A DNA stretch of 64,000 bases from Sediminispirochaeta smaragdinae DSM 11293 (GCF_000143985.1 NC_014364.1:4538582-4602581); one strand, 5' to 3'; shown: positions 8,138 through 16,741, numbered from the stretch's first letter. The notes: generated by a model from the letters alone, not told the origin. Numbers and translations: made by a program.

Positions 8138-9142
8138 TTAGAAATTATAGTTGTCGACATTCTCGGGGGTAAATTCCAATGGAGCAAATCCATAGGCAAT
8201 ATTTCCTTCCCGAGTCACATTCTCATAGCCGGTAGCATGTAAATCGGTACCGGTCCCGATTGTCTCCTGATTAATGAGCATGAGAGCCGCAGCTGCCGTT
8301 GCATATCCGGCATCGGCAGGGCGCCAGGCAAATCCCGTACTCATACTACCATCTTTTATATAATTTGAAGACATGGATGGGACGGCAAGGGATACGACCT
8401 TAAGATCGGTTCGGCCCTTGTCTTTCAGCGCCTGCGAAATACCAACACCATGGGCGGAACAATCGAAGAAGCCTTTGATGTTCGGATATGCCTTCAGGAT
8501 TTCAACGGTTTTGCTATAGGCCGTATCGATGCTGTTGCTATCCTCATAGGGTTCCTTGGAGATATTCTGCATGCCAGGGTAGTCACTTGCAATTTTCTGC
8601 GTTGCCGCAGCGTACCATTCCATATGGGTGGTCATCGTCAATCCACCGACAAAGCCGGCATACTGACCCTTGCCCCCCAAAGCCTTACCAAGGGCTTCGC
8701 CAAACAGGGCACCAAATTCTTCGCCCTTGAAGGCCTCAATATCAAGGTCGACATATTCTGCAATATCCGGAGCCTCATGTGTCACTACGATGATTCCCGC
8801 GTCACGAGCCTTCTTTATGGTAGGAATCAAGGACTTTGGATCATTCGGAACGATACAGATAGCATCCACATTCTGGGCAATCAGATTCTCCATAATGGAT
8901 ATCTGTAAAGAGGGATCACCGGAAGCAGGAACCTGTACATACACATTCATGCCGGTATCCTTTTTCAGCTGTTCGATACCCAAAGCCATGTCGTCAAACC
9001 ACGGATCGCTCTGCTTAACAATCATTACAACGGTCTTCGTGGTACCGTCTCCGGCAGCACCGGCCGCCTCACCAGTGCCCTGAGCAAAGACATTGCCCAC
9101 AGCAAGAGCAACCAAGAAGCACATACAAAGAATCTTTTTCAC
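8138..9142 (-). CDS. Periplasmic sugar-binding protein of the CUT2 ABC transporter (LsrB/RhaS-like)
   Basis: 334 residues with a Sec signal peptide (KK at the N-terminus, a hydrophobic core, and cleavage near VFA-QGTGEA). A type I periplasmic-binding-protein domain follows. Recognisable features are VVMIVKQSDPWFDDMALGIEQLK, GDPSLQISIMENLIAQNVDAICIVPND, the hinge GFFDCSAHGVGISQALKDKG and GFAWRPADAGYATA. The last segment and the overall pattern resemble AI-2 and rhamnose binding proteins more than ribose binding proteins. The start codon is GTG with a strong AAAGGAG box. A promoter lies about 80 bases upstream and a hairpin follows the stop. The ligand is unknown. Confidence 0.88.
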   Translation of the reverse strand: MKKILCMCFLVALAVGNVFAQGTGEAAGAAGDGTTKTVVMIVKQSDPWFDDMALGIEQLKKDTGMNVYVQVPASGDPSLQISIMENLIAQNVDAICIVPNDPKSLIPTIKKARDAGIIVVTHEAPDIAEYVDLDIEAFKGEEFGALFGEALGKALGGKGQYAGFVGGLTMTTHMEWYAAATQKIASDYPGMQNISKEPYEDSNSIDTAYSKTVEILKAYPNIKGFFDCSAHGVGISQALKDKGRTDLKVVSLAVPSMSSNYIKDGSMSTGFAWRPADAGYATAAAALMLINQETIGTGTDLHATGYENVTREGNIAYGFAPLEFTPENVDNYNF

Positions 9143-9225
9143 AACACTTCTCCTTTGGTTTTCAAAACCATATCATTTGTTATTATTTTTACGTATTTTT
9201 GTTAATAAATTTTCTTATACATCCA

Positions 9226-9254
9226 TATTTATCCCCAAAAAATGGATTTGTCAA
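9226..9254 (-). promoter_or_regulatory. Sigma-70-type promoter for the transporter genes
   Basis: On the minus strand there is a consensus -35 TTGACA (9254-9249), a 17-base spacer and a -10 TAAATA (9231-9226), about 80 bases before the binding-protein start. The 5' leader is A+T-rich and could hold the operator of the DeoR-type regulator encoded just upstream, but no clear palindrome was identified. Confidence 0.6.
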
Positions 9255-9317
9255 TAAAGAAAAGCGGAGGAACATGGATAATCATGTAATTATTGTCACA
9301 AAACTATTTATGCAGAA

Positions 9318-10103
9318 TCACACGATGATAAGATTAACATCAAGATCTTCGAGATATTTTCTATACTCATCAGGAATACCGGTATCGGTAATGATGATGT
9401 CGAAGGCTTCGGGCTCGGCAAAATAATATGGTCTGACAAAATCGAACTTGCTGGAATCGATCATAAGGATCTTCTCCTGACTCGACTCCAATGCCGTTTG
9501 CTTAATAATGGGTTCCCCTTCATTCGAACAGGTAATTCCCAGCTGACTGCTAAATCCCGTTGCACCGATAAACGCTTTATTGGCACGGAACTGCCTAATT
9601 TGCTGTATCCCTTCGGGAGAATCAAACAACATGGTGTTCTCATGATAATGTCCACCGGCAAGGACCTTCTTGCACTGCTTCTTTTCGAGAATCGAAAACA
9701 GAACATTAAGGGTATAACACAGTACGGTAAGCTCGATATTGTCGGGAAGAAACTTTGCAAGAAACTCCGTTGTTGTTCCTGAATCTATGATGATGGAATC
9801 ATGGGGACAGACCAACTCCGCCGCCTTTCTCCCAATTTGTATCTTGGCATTTCGATTAAGACACGACTCTGATAAAAGTGAATAAGATGAGTTTCTATCA
9901 ACGGTACTTGCATCGTTGATGATTGCACCGCCGGGAACCTGCTTGATAATCCGATTTTCCTGAAGCTTTTCAAGATCACGCCGGATCGTCATTGAAGAAA
10001 CACGAAGACGGGCAGCAAGTTCCTGAATACTGAGGAACTGCCCATCCTTTAAAAGAGATACTATCTCAACGGCTCTCTGATTCTGTTTTCCCATTCTTGT
10101 CAT
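9318..10103 (-). CDS. DeoR/GlpR-family transcriptional regulator
   Basis: 261 residues. An N-terminal winged helix-turn-helix (LLKDGQFLSIQELAARLRVS, MTIRRDLEKLQENRIIKQVPGGA) is joined to a DeoR C-terminal sugar-phosphate sensor domain (SIIIDSGTTTEFLAKFLPDN, AFIGATGFSSQLGITC, SQEKILMIDSSKFD). Members repress sugar operons and are released by a phosphorylated intermediate. It lies between the FGGY kinase and the transporter genes on the same strand, so it very likely controls this operon through the product of the neighbouring kinase. Confidence 0.88.
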   Translation of the reverse strand: MTRMGKQNQRAVEIVSLLKDGQFLSIQELAARLRVSSMTIRRDLEKLQENRIIKQVPGGAIINDASTVDRNSSYSLLSESCLNRNAKIQIGRKAAELVCPHDSIIIDSGTTTEFLAKFLPDNIELTVLCYTLNVLFSILEKKQCKKVLAGGHYHENTMLFDSPEGIQQIRQFRANKAFIGATGFSSQLGITCSNEGEPIIKQTALESSQEKILMIDSSKFDFVRPYYFAEPEAFDIIITDTGIPDEYRKYLEDLDVNLIIV

Positions 10104-10141
10104 TCCATATACCTCAAGAATGTGAATATATTAACATATTA

Positions 10142-11599
10142 TCAAAATAAATCTACATCTTGAAATTTTTTATACAAAGTAATGAACCTTTCATAGCTTG
10201 CATCCATTGCAGGAAACCAATCCTGCTCGGGATCAATCACCCTATCAATGGAAACAGATTGAGAAACCGCTTCCGCATAATCGGAAAACCATCCACTTCC
10301 AACACCCGCAATCATGGCAGCACCCAAGGCCGTGCACTCCTGGCAAACAGGTATCGACAAAGGCCGATGAATTTTTGTCGCTATCATACGACTCCAAAAA
10401 TCAGAGAAAAAACATCCACCAGTCACATGTATGGGCTTCCCATTGTCGAAAAAGAGACCAAGCTTCATGCGTATCTCGTCAGCGGTTCCTTCCATGACGG
10501 CTTTTGCAAGATCCTCTGCAGTGGAACCTGAGCGAATACCCCAGAATACGCCCGTCGAATGATCGGAAGTGCCATACTCGGCCTGTCCCGCCAGGAACGG
10601 AAAGAACAACACATCGGTGCCGTCCCTTTCGTTTTCCAACACGGCATCGATTTCCGATAGCTTTTCACTGCCGATGATCTTCCGGAGCCAGGCATAACCG
10701 TTTCCGGCAGAAAGCAAAAGCGTCTCATAATCCCAGCTCCTTGCAAAGACATGTCCTCCGATTATCACCCCTTTCTTCGCTGCCGGAAGATTTTTTTGCA
10801 AAGAAACGATGGCTCCCCCGGTCCCAAGGCTCATATGGATATCATGTTCGGATAGGGTCCCGGTCCCGAGTGCCGCACATTGCTGGTCGCCTCCTCCGAG
10901 GAAAATGGGAGTTCCTGCGGTAAGCCCCGTTGCCTCGGCAGCAGATGCCGAAACAGCACCGATACATATCCCCGACTGTTCAATCCTCGGTAATTGCGCC
11001 TTGGTAATCCCTATATGATCCAAGATCGTGTCTGCCCAGTCAAATGATCTGATATCCATCATACCATTCATGGTTAGGGCAGAGGGAGCGGTGGCAAAGA
11101 GATCGGCTCCAAGCATATGTCCGATCCACTCCTGTTCATTACAAAAGGCAAAGACGGCCTCCGGCTTGGGATACGAATGAATGAACCACCGTATCTTCGA
11201 TGCCGTCCAAAGAAAAGAGGGAAGATAACCTACCATCTCTGCGTGGACATCGTCATCGATCTCACGAGCAAGAGCCTCAGCCTCCTGCTTTGCCCGCATA
11301 TCGGACCAGACGATCGCATTTGTGAGGGGGCGGAACCGGCTGTCGACGGGAATAAATGAGCCCCTTTGGCTGGCCATACTCACTCCCCGGATCTCCTCGA
11401 CATCCACGGCTTCCCGCAAGGCTTGCCGTATGGCGCCACAGACCCCATTCCAGATTTCATCGGGAACCTGCTCCTCATATCCCGCCCGCGGGTAGATTCT
11501 GGAATAGGAAAAAGAACCGATGGACATAACCTTACCTGAGTCGCATAGAAGCAAAGCAGTAGTTCCGCTTGTACCAATATCAATTCCTAAAAAGCTCAT
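10142..11599 (-). CDS. FGGY-family carbohydrate kinase
   Basis: 485 residues with the two actin-like domains of FGGY kinases: N-terminal GIDIGTSGTTALLLCDSGK (ATP/phosphate-1 loop), VSMASQRGSFIPVD, AIVWSDMRAKQEAE, the substrate-region sequence TAGTPIFLGGGDQQCAALGTG, the phosphate-2 loop HMSLGTGGAIVS, and the C-terminal adenosine region IHVTGGCFFSDFWSRMIA. It should phosphorylate the sugar brought in by the adjacent transporter. The family includes xylulose, ribulose and AI-2 kinases, and the context (CUT2 transporter plus SIS isomerase) does not decide between them. It is the first gene of the locus and has its own promoter. Confidence 0.87.
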   Translation of the reverse strand: MSFLGIDIGTSGTTALLLCDSGKVMSIGSFSYSRIYPRAGYEEQVPDEIWNGVCGAIRQALREAVDVEEIRGVSMASQRGSFIPVDSRFRPLTNAIVWSDMRAKQEAEALAREIDDDVHAEMVGYLPSFLWTASKIRWFIHSYPKPEAVFAFCNEQEWIGHMLGADLFATAPSALTMNGMMDIRSFDWADTILDHIGITKAQLPRIEQSGICIGAVSASAAEATGLTAGTPIFLGGGDQQCAALGTGTLSEHDIHMSLGTGGAIVSLQKNLPAAKKGVIIGGHVFARSWDYETLLLSAGNGYAWLRKIIGSEKLSEIDAVLENERDGTDVLFFPFLAGQAEYGTSDHSTGVFWGIRSGSTAEDLAKAVMEGTADEIRMKLGLFFDNGKPIHVTGGCFFSDFWSRMIATKIHRPLSIPVCQECTALGAAMIAGVGSGWFSDYAEAVSQSVSIDRVIDPEQDWFPAMDASYERFITLYKKFQDVDLF

Positions 11600-11633
11600 T
11601 TGGACCTCATTTCATTTCCAGGAGTAGAAATAT

Positions 11634-11663
11634 AGTATAACATCACCAATAACGATTCAACAA
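11634..11663 (-). promoter_or_regulatory. Probable promoter of the kinase-regulator genes
   Basis: On the minus strand a -10 TATACT (11639-11634) lies 18 bases after TTGTTG or 15 bases after TTGAAT. The kinase start is about 35 bases downstream. The spacing is not perfect for either -35, so this is moderately supported. Confidence 0.42.
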
Positions 11664-11741
11664 ACAGAAGCCGCCAAGGCACGAGGTTAAACGTGGTATA
11701 TTTTCATGTTATGCCACAGATGAAGAAGAAAGGAGATGGCC

Positions 11742-12269
11742 ATGCAAACCAACATTTTGTTACTTGGAGACCCGAGGTTACGGAAAAAAGCGACCACTGC
11801 CTCCCTTCCGGCTGATACACAGCTTCGTAGAGAAGATGAGCGTTTACAAAAGGCCCTCGAAGCGTTCAGGGCCGAAAAAGGGTTCGGCAGAGCCATTGCC
11901 GCCCCTCAGATCGGAATCTCAAAGCGCGTCATTGCATTGCACCTCGATGGAAAGACCTTCTCGATCTTTAATCCCGTCATCACCAGCCATTCGGAGGAGA
12001 CATTTTTGCTTTGGGACGACTGTATGTCCTTCCCCGATCTTCTTGTGAAGGTCCGACGGTATACATCGATCAGCATCGTATACCAGGATGCATTGGGCCG
12101 GGAACATCGATGGGAAAAACCTGACCGCTCCCTGTCGGAATTATTACAACATGAAATCGATCACTTAGATGGTATCCTGGCGATCGATCGGGCCATAGAC
12201 CGAAAAAGCATCATCTACCGATCTGTATTTGAAGAGACCACCCCCTACTTTGTCCGGCAGGTTGACTGA
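11742..12269 (+). CDS. Peptide deformylase paralogue with an altered second motif
   Basis: 175 residues with the three deformylase motifs in order: GRAIAAPQIG (motif I, about 48-57), DDCMSFP (motif II) and LLQHEIDHLDG (motif III with the HExxH metal ligands). Motif II normally reads EGCLS. The metal-binding Cys is kept but E-G and L are D-D and M. The enzyme removes the formyl group from new proteins. I start at the second ATG because AAAGGAG ends seven bases before it, while the first ATG overlaps that box. A second deformylase with a normal motif II lies 3 kb away. This one may be a specialised or inhibitor-insensitive copy. Confidence 0.85.
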   Translation: MQTNILLLGDPRLRKKATTASLPADTQLRREDERLQKALEAFRAEKGFGRAIAAPQIGISKRVIALHLDGKTFSIFNPVITSHSEETFLLWDDCMSFPDLLVKVRRYTSISIVYQDALGREHRWEKPDRSLSELLQHEIDHLDGILAIDRAIDRKSIIYRSVFEETTPYFVRQVD

Positions 12270-12274
12270 AAGAC

Positions 12275-12465
12275 GACAGAGAATAGTATAAGACCATGTA
12301 TGCGAAGAATACGTATTTGTGTCATTAATAATCACAATTGTATTCCCAAAATCGTCAACATCAGTACTTTTTACATCCTCTCGCTGAACCTGATTTTGTG
12401 CTTGTACAAATGTGGATAAAAAAAAAGATTAAAATTACTAAACCTTGGGTGGACAGAACTTTCAT
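12275..12465 (-). pseudogene. Start of a secreted protein broken at a run of nine T
   Basis: A strong GGGAGA box precedes ATG at 12465. The reading MKVLSTQGLVILIFF enters a T9 run and then stops after about 35 codons. Removing one T joins it to a frame reading LSTFVQAQNQVQREDV, which completes a textbook signal peptide with cleavage after VQA. A short mature part with VDDFGNTIVIINDTNTYSSH follows. The frame then runs into the antisense of the deformylase gene, so the 3' part of the original gene seems lost. It is either a frameshifted relic or a slippage-controlled small gene. No family was recognised. Confidence 0.45.
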
Positions 12466-12506
12466 GCTATCTCCCTTACCAATGAAACTATATCTGAGCC
12501 CATAAT

Positions 12507-13415
12507 TTATTCTGTGTATAGGTGATATTCCCCTTCTATTCGTTTAATAGCTCCACCGCCAAACAGTACCCTTTGATTTTTATTACTGTCCTCTTTCCTT
12601 TGTAATTGTATAAGATTAAAGCGTTCCATCGAATTATTCTGCTCAAGCCTCAACATTCCTTTGTCCCACATGTTATTGCTCATCAGATAGTAGCCCAAAG
12701 CAGAATTTCCAGATCCTGTAGCAGGGTCTTCCAAATAGCCGAACCTTGGCGCAAAGACTCTCACGCGGTAGTCATTTTCCATTTTTGCCGTTTCTTTTGT
12801 GAAGACCTCAATAATATCTATTTCGTTGTCCACACAAAATTCACTTAACTGATTAACATCTGGTTCAATCCTGATAATTGTTTCCAGTGATAGTATTGGA
12901 ACAATTAACGTACGAAGCCCGGCGTCAATGAGTTTGATCGGCAATTGAGAATACACACTATCGTTACTTATATGTAAACTTGCCGATACCTCTTCAATTG
13001 TTGGTAATCCAGCAAATTCTTTTGGAGATGGGGACATGATAAATACAGCATCATTGCTCTTAATTCTATTCTCAACATCCAGTTCTCCATTATTGGTTAT
13101 GATCTTTATTGTATCTTTATCTATTAAAGACTGTTCTGTTTTAAACAGTTCATACATAAGCGCGATGGTCGCGTGTCCGCAAAAATTAACTTCTCTTTCC
13201 GATGAATAATATCGTAATCCATATTTCTCTTCTTCAATTTTATGTATATAGCCTACTTCACTTACAAAACCTTTTAGTTCCTTTGCTAGCTTTTGCATTT
13301 GACTTTCATTAATATCCTGTTTTGCAGTCAACCAAATCGTACCGGCAGGATTACCGTCGGAATATTCCGTTGCAAATGCATCCATCTTTTTAAATTTGTA
13401 ACTCCTTTTATGCAT
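12507..13415 (-). CDS. PhzF-family isomerase-like protein
   Basis: 302 residues with the PhzF (diaminopimelate-epimerase-like) fold. Family marks are the N-terminal DAFATEYSDGNPAGTIWL, the candidate catalytic Glu in KGFVSEVGYI (about residue 54), NFCGHATIALMYELF and the C-terminal EDPATGSGNSALGYYL. PhzF itself isomerises a phenazine precursor, but most family members are of unknown function and no phenazine genes are present here. It lies downstream of the QueG-like gene on the same strand with a short gap. The upstream side has a good ribosome-binding site (GGAGGATTGGG). Confidence 0.82.
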   Translation of the reverse strand: MHKRSYKFKKMDAFATEYSDGNPAGTIWLTAKQDINESQMQKLAKELKGFVSEVGYIHKIEEEKYGLRYYSSEREVNFCGHATIALMYELFKTEQSLIDKDTIKIITNNGELDVENRIKSNDAVFIMSPSPKEFAGLPTIEEVSASLHISNDSVYSQLPIKLIDAGLRTLIVPILSLETIIRIEPDVNQLSEFCVDNEIDIIEVFTKETAKMENDYRVRVFAPRFGYLEDPATGSGNSALGYYLMSNNMWDKGMLRLEQNNSMERFNLIQLQRKEDSNKNQRVLFGGGAIKRIEGEYHLYTE

Positions 13416-13444
13416 CCCAATCCTCCTTGATTATTAAGACACCG

Positions 13445-14134
13445 CTAGGCGATTTGATATCCCCTTGAAAATGGACAGACCGACCGACACGTATAGCATT
13501 TGATCCTCCATTCACCGCCTTCCGCCGGTTCTCCGAAGGCAAAATTCCAACACTTCTTTTGATCCATAAATGCACTTCCGTCCAGAGCATTGGCAGGACA
13601 GGCCTCTATGCATAATCGGCAGGAACTATTGCATGGAGAATAGGTCATTACCTCATCAGGAGCTAAGAGGGCATCGGTCAGAACTGCTCCCAGCCAAACC
13701 ATGTTTCCAAACTTGGGAGTTAGTAAAAGGGTATTCTTGCCGATCACGCCAAGCCCAGCCTGATAGGCTGCGTTTTTCAATGAGATGAGTCCTACAACCC
13801 TATTAAGACTGGAATCATAATTGCAAGGCTCAATGGCACCCGTGGGAACCGCCCTTACACCTGCAGATTCCAGAAAATAGGATAACTCTACGGTTTTTAT
13901 ATCTATGAAGCTGCTTAACTGGTTTCTGATAATTGTATACGGGATGGACGAATCTATGGTAGTGGTGCTGTTCAGAAACTTTTTCGCCACAACAATTACG
14001 GAACGACATCCTTCCATAATGTGCGCAGGATCACTCTTTTGAGAAACTCCTGAAAAGCGTTCGACAGGAGCAATCCCACAAAGGTCGAACCCAAGTTCAC
14101 CGGCACGTTCTTTAATCGTTTCTGCTGTAATCAT
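13445..14134 (-). CDS. Double [4Fe-4S] cluster protein, QueG (epoxyqueuosine reductase)-like
   Basis: About 230 residues. N-terminal AGELGFDLCGIAPVERFSG and CRSVIVVAKKFL, a middle region GLGVIGKNTLLLTPKFG, and a C-terminal Fe-S part with CNSSCRLCIEACP and CYTCRSVCP, giving two 4Fe-4S clusters. This is the epoxyqueuosine-reductase/reductive-dehalogenase fold without the C-terminal HEAT repeats of true QueG (about 380 residues), so it is a short paralogue whose substrate is unknown. The start MITAETIKERAGE has a GGGAGAAG box; a longer reading upstream lacks one. It may be cotranscribed with the PhzF-like gene. Confidence 0.75.
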   Translation of the reverse strand: MITAETIKERAGELGFDLCGIAPVERFSGVSQKSDPAHIMEGCRSVIVVAKKFLNSTTTIDSSIPYTIIRNQLSSFIDIKTVELSYFLESAGVRAVPTGAIEPCNYDSSLNRVVGLISLKNAAYQAGLGVIGKNTLLLTPKFGNMVWLGAVLTDALLAPDEVMTYSPCNSSCRLCIEACPANALDGSAFMDQKKCWNFAFGEPAEGGEWRIKCYTCRSVCPFSRGYQIA

Positions 14135-14246
14135 AAAAGACTTCTCCCTTTTCAGGATATCATAGAATACAATGGGCATCGACATGTACGCAGAGATAGG
14201 GATAAACTGATTATTACTTGCACAATATGGGAAAGGAGAAGAGGCC

Positions 14247-15038
14247 ATGTTACAGGTACATGAGGCATTTATTGCACATGCTCTTGCATACTTTCAGCGT
14301 GATGAAAGGATTGTCGGCCTTGCCTGTGCCGGATCCTTCATCACAAAAACCATGGATGAATTTTCCGACATTGATTTCGTCGTCGCCGTCGAACCAGATC
14401 GTTATGAGCAGGTCATGGCCGAGAGATTCGGCATGGTGGAACATCTGGGAACTCTGCTCTCGGCCTTTACCGGAGATCACGTCGGTGAGCCACGGGTCCT
14501 TATCTGCTTATATGACAATCCCCTGCTCCATGTCGATGTGAAATTTGTCTCTCTTGATGATATTGCGCACCGAGTCGAAAATTTCAGCATCTTGTGGGAA
14601 CGAAGCGGGCGAATATCCGCTAAACTCAAAGAGGAACCGGCAAAGTTTCCACTTCCCGACCTCCAATGGATCGAAGAGAGATTTTGGGTTTGGATCCATT
14701 ACGGGGCGACAAAGATCGGGCGCGGTGAAATCTTTGAAACAATAGAGTTTATTTCATTTTTGCGTCAGAGTGTTATTGGCCCTCTCATTCTGCAAAAGGA
14801 GGGAAAGCAGCCGAAAGGCGTACGAAAGATCGAGTATGACGCACCAAAATATCTTGATAGACTCAAGGCGACGGTTGCCAGTTACGACAAAGGATCGTGC
14901 TATTCAGCAATAAAGATGCTCATCGAGCTCTATAAAGAGCTGCGAGAGGTGCACAAATTCGAAAGCTCCCGGTATAATACACAGGCTGAAAAAGCCGCTG
15001 TGGCATACTTGGACGATGTCGCAAAGAAGTATCGATGA
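14247..15038 (+). CDS. Nucleotidyltransferase-fold protein (aminoglycoside adenylyltransferase-like)
   Basis: 263 residues. The N-terminal third has the minimal nucleotidyltransferase pattern: GLACAGSFITKTMDEFSDIDFVVAV, i.e. GS followed by DxD at about residues 29-43. A third acidic strand is in LLHVDVKFVSLDD. The C-terminal helical part (YGATKIGRGEIFETIEFISFLRQSV) resembles AadE/streptomycin-adenylyltransferase-like proteins. It probably transfers AMP to a small molecule, but resistance cannot be claimed. Its stop overlaps the second deformylase gene by four bases (ATGA), so the two are coupled. Confidence 0.72.
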   Translation: MLQVHEAFIAHALAYFQRDERIVGLACAGSFITKTMDEFSDIDFVVAVEPDRYEQVMAERFGMVEHLGTLLSAFTGDHVGEPRVLICLYDNPLLHVDVKFVSLDDIAHRVENFSILWERSGRISAKLKEEPAKFPLPDLQWIEERFWVWIHYGATKIGRGEIFETIEFISFLRQSVIGPLILQKEGKQPKGVRKIEYDAPKYLDRLKATVASYDKGSCYSAIKMLIELYKELREVHKFESSRYNTQAEKAAVAYLDDVAKKYR

Positions 15039-15559
15039 GTCGTAACAGAAAAGTAGAGACAATAATACGCTTTGGCGATCCCCGGCTTCGTGTCCTTTGT
15101 TCGGAGGTCGCGGTGTTTCACAAGGGATTGCATGATAAAATTGATTGCATAGCCCGGACGCTACACCAACATGGAGGCGGAGCAGCTCTCGCGGCTCCTC
15201 AAATTGCACTGCTTAAACAGATTGTCGTTATCGATTATCTTGGTGAATACTATGAATTGATCAATCCGCAGATAGTCGAGGCTTCGGGGAGCTCTATTGA
15301 TTACGAAGGCTGCCTTTCACTACCGGGCTTTTGGGGACAGGTCGAACGTCATCAGCGTATCAAGGTCAGCTATCAAGATCGATTCGGAGAGGTTTATAGC
15401 GTTGAAGCACATGATCGAATGGCACGCTGCTTCCAGCATGAAATCGATCATCTGAGCGGGGTTTTATTTATAGATCGGATGAGCGATGAATATGTGTTCA
15501 ACGATGATACGAAAGAACGCCTTCCGGTAGCATACCTGCGCAATGCATCAAGACCTTAA
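15035..15559 (+). CDS. def: Peptide deformylase
   Basis: 174 residues with motif I GGAALAAPQIA, a complete motif II YEGCLSLPG and motif III CFQHEIDHLSGVLFIDRM. These supply the Cys and the two His that bind the metal and the catalytic Glu. It deformylates the N-terminal Met of nascent proteins. The start overlaps the preceding nucleotidyltransferase stop (ATGA). Compared with the paralogue at 11742 it keeps the canonical EGCLS, so it is the better candidate for the housekeeping enzyme. No methionyl-tRNA formyltransferase gene, its usual partner, is in the window. Confidence 0.88.
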   Translation: MSRNRKVETIIRFGDPRLRVLCSEVAVFHKGLHDKIDCIARTLHQHGGGAALAAPQIALLKQIVVIDYLGEYYELINPQIVEASGSSIDYEGCLSLPGFWGQVERHQRIKVSYQDRFGEVYSVEAHDRMARCFQHEIDHLSGVLFIDRMSDEYVFNDDTKERLPVAYLRNASRP

Positions 15560-15600
15560 TGTATGGATAAAAGCCGTTCAGGCCAGGACGAAGAAGTAGT

Positions 15601-16473
15601 ATGCTGAAAGACTCTATCCATCGTCAGCTTTTTGCCAACCGTTCGTTGAATCTACTCTACCGAGATATTGCCGGTATCGCCAGGCTGGACGCCGACTTTG
15701 TATCAGAGCTGCTGGCCCGTAAGGCTTCCGGCAAAGGACCGACGGAGGCTGAACTCGACGAGGCGGTTGATGCTGTCGTCAGAAGCCTTTATGCAGTGAA
15801 TCAGTACCTGGATCTGGATACGGCGGCCCTAAACGCGTTACACACCCTCTACCTGCGCACCTGGGAGCGATTCTCCCCCGAAGAGGCAAAAGCGGTTCAT
15901 GCCGATCATCTGGAAGCGCTTGGCACTATCATCGCCCGTTATTATCCGCAGGAATTTCGTATAGCCCTGGCTGGGATACCGGAAATCGGGGGAGTAGTCA
16001 ATGCAGAATACGATCCCCGCTTTCAACTTCAGGCACTGGGAATCGAGACCACGGCGTTAAAAGAGCCTGTCCTCGACATAGGGTGTGGACCTTCGGCGGC
16101 CCTTGTGCGTCATCTTCGAGACCTTGGGGTCGAGGCTTTCGGAGTCGACCGACTTTTGGACGATGAAACGAACTTCTGTTATCACTCCACGTGGTTCGAC
16201 TTCGACCTCAAACCAGAGACCTGGGGCACGGTGATTGCGAATATGAGCTTCAGCAATCATTTCATCCACGCCCTGATCTACACACCGGAAAAGAGCTTCG
16301 TATATCTGGATCGCTTCCAAGATATTTTACATTCACTTACCAACGGAGGAAGTCTCTTTTACGCACCCAGTTTACCGGCGGAGCAGAAACTCATCGATAG
16401 TCGATTTTATCGAACTCAACACATCTTCCGGACTTCTGGGGTATCCGTTACCAGGGTCGACCGCCTGTCCTGA
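15601..16473 (+). CDS. SAM-dependent methyltransferase-like protein of unknown function
   Basis: 290 residues. An N-terminal helical domain (residues about 1-145) has no family I recognise. A Rossmann part follows with EPVLDIGCGPSAALVRHLRDLG (SAM motif I) and AFGVDRLLDDETN after it. A later strand TVIANMSFSNHF and the segment HSLTNGGSLFYAPSLP fit class I methyltransferases. The C-terminal part ends shortly after, so the catalytic domain is compact. It follows the deformylase by about 40 bases on the same strand and may share its transcript. A MITE lies directly downstream. Substrate unknown. Confidence 0.6.
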   Translation: MLKDSIHRQLFANRSLNLLYRDIAGIARLDADFVSELLARKASGKGPTEAELDEAVDAVVRSLYAVNQYLDLDTAALNALHTLYLRTWERFSPEEAKAVHADHLEALGTIIARYYPQEFRIALAGIPEIGGVVNAEYDPRFQLQALGIETTALKEPVLDIGCGPSAALVRHLRDLGVEAFGVDRLLDDETNFCYHSTWFDFDLKPETWGTVIANMSFSNHFIHALIYTPEKSFVYLDRFQDILHSLTNGGSLFYAPSLPAEQKLIDSRFYRTQHIFRTSGVSVTRVDRLS

Positions 16474-16489
16474 CTTTTGCCCAAGGGTA

Positions 16490-16633
16490 GTGTTCCGAAT
16501 CCTGGTGGTAATTTGTTCTTTTTGCAGGAAAAAACCTTGATTTTCCCTTCTTGCGTAATTTTTATATGTATATCTTTGTAATTGACGATAAGAAAAAGAA
16601 TTGTGTGTTGTGGACCACCAATATTCGTAACAC
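16490..16633 (-). mobile_element. MITE copy C (degenerate, inverted relative to the other two)
   Basis: Left end GTGTTCCGAATCCTGGTGG (16490-16508); right end CCACCAATATTCGTAACAC, a copy of its complement with three changes. Each end is flanked by TA. At 144 bp it is nearly the same size as the copies at 21124 and 24574. Its interior (CTTTTTGC..., AAAAAGAATTGTGT) matches the reverse complement of those copies, so it lies in the opposite orientation. It is non-coding. The remaining ~105 bases up to the next gene hold only its ribosome-binding site (GGAGGATAGG). Confidence 0.75.
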
Positions 16634-16741
16634 TAATGAAGTTGTACTTACCACAGTTATCCTCTCATATTCTCCATCCATTGAATCCCTCTGGCAAACA
16701 TCGTAAGATCAAAGCCTATCGTTGACATCAGGAGGATAGGA

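Noticed and set aside
13408-13590. Short minus-strand reading frame between the PhzF-like and QueG-like genes
   Set aside because: It lies mostly inside the 3' end of the QueG-like gene in another frame and shows no domain or ribosome-binding site.
14247-15038. Antibiotic-resistance adenylyltransferase
   Set aside because: The nucleotidyltransferase fold is clear, but the similarity to resistance enzymes is too general to claim resistance.
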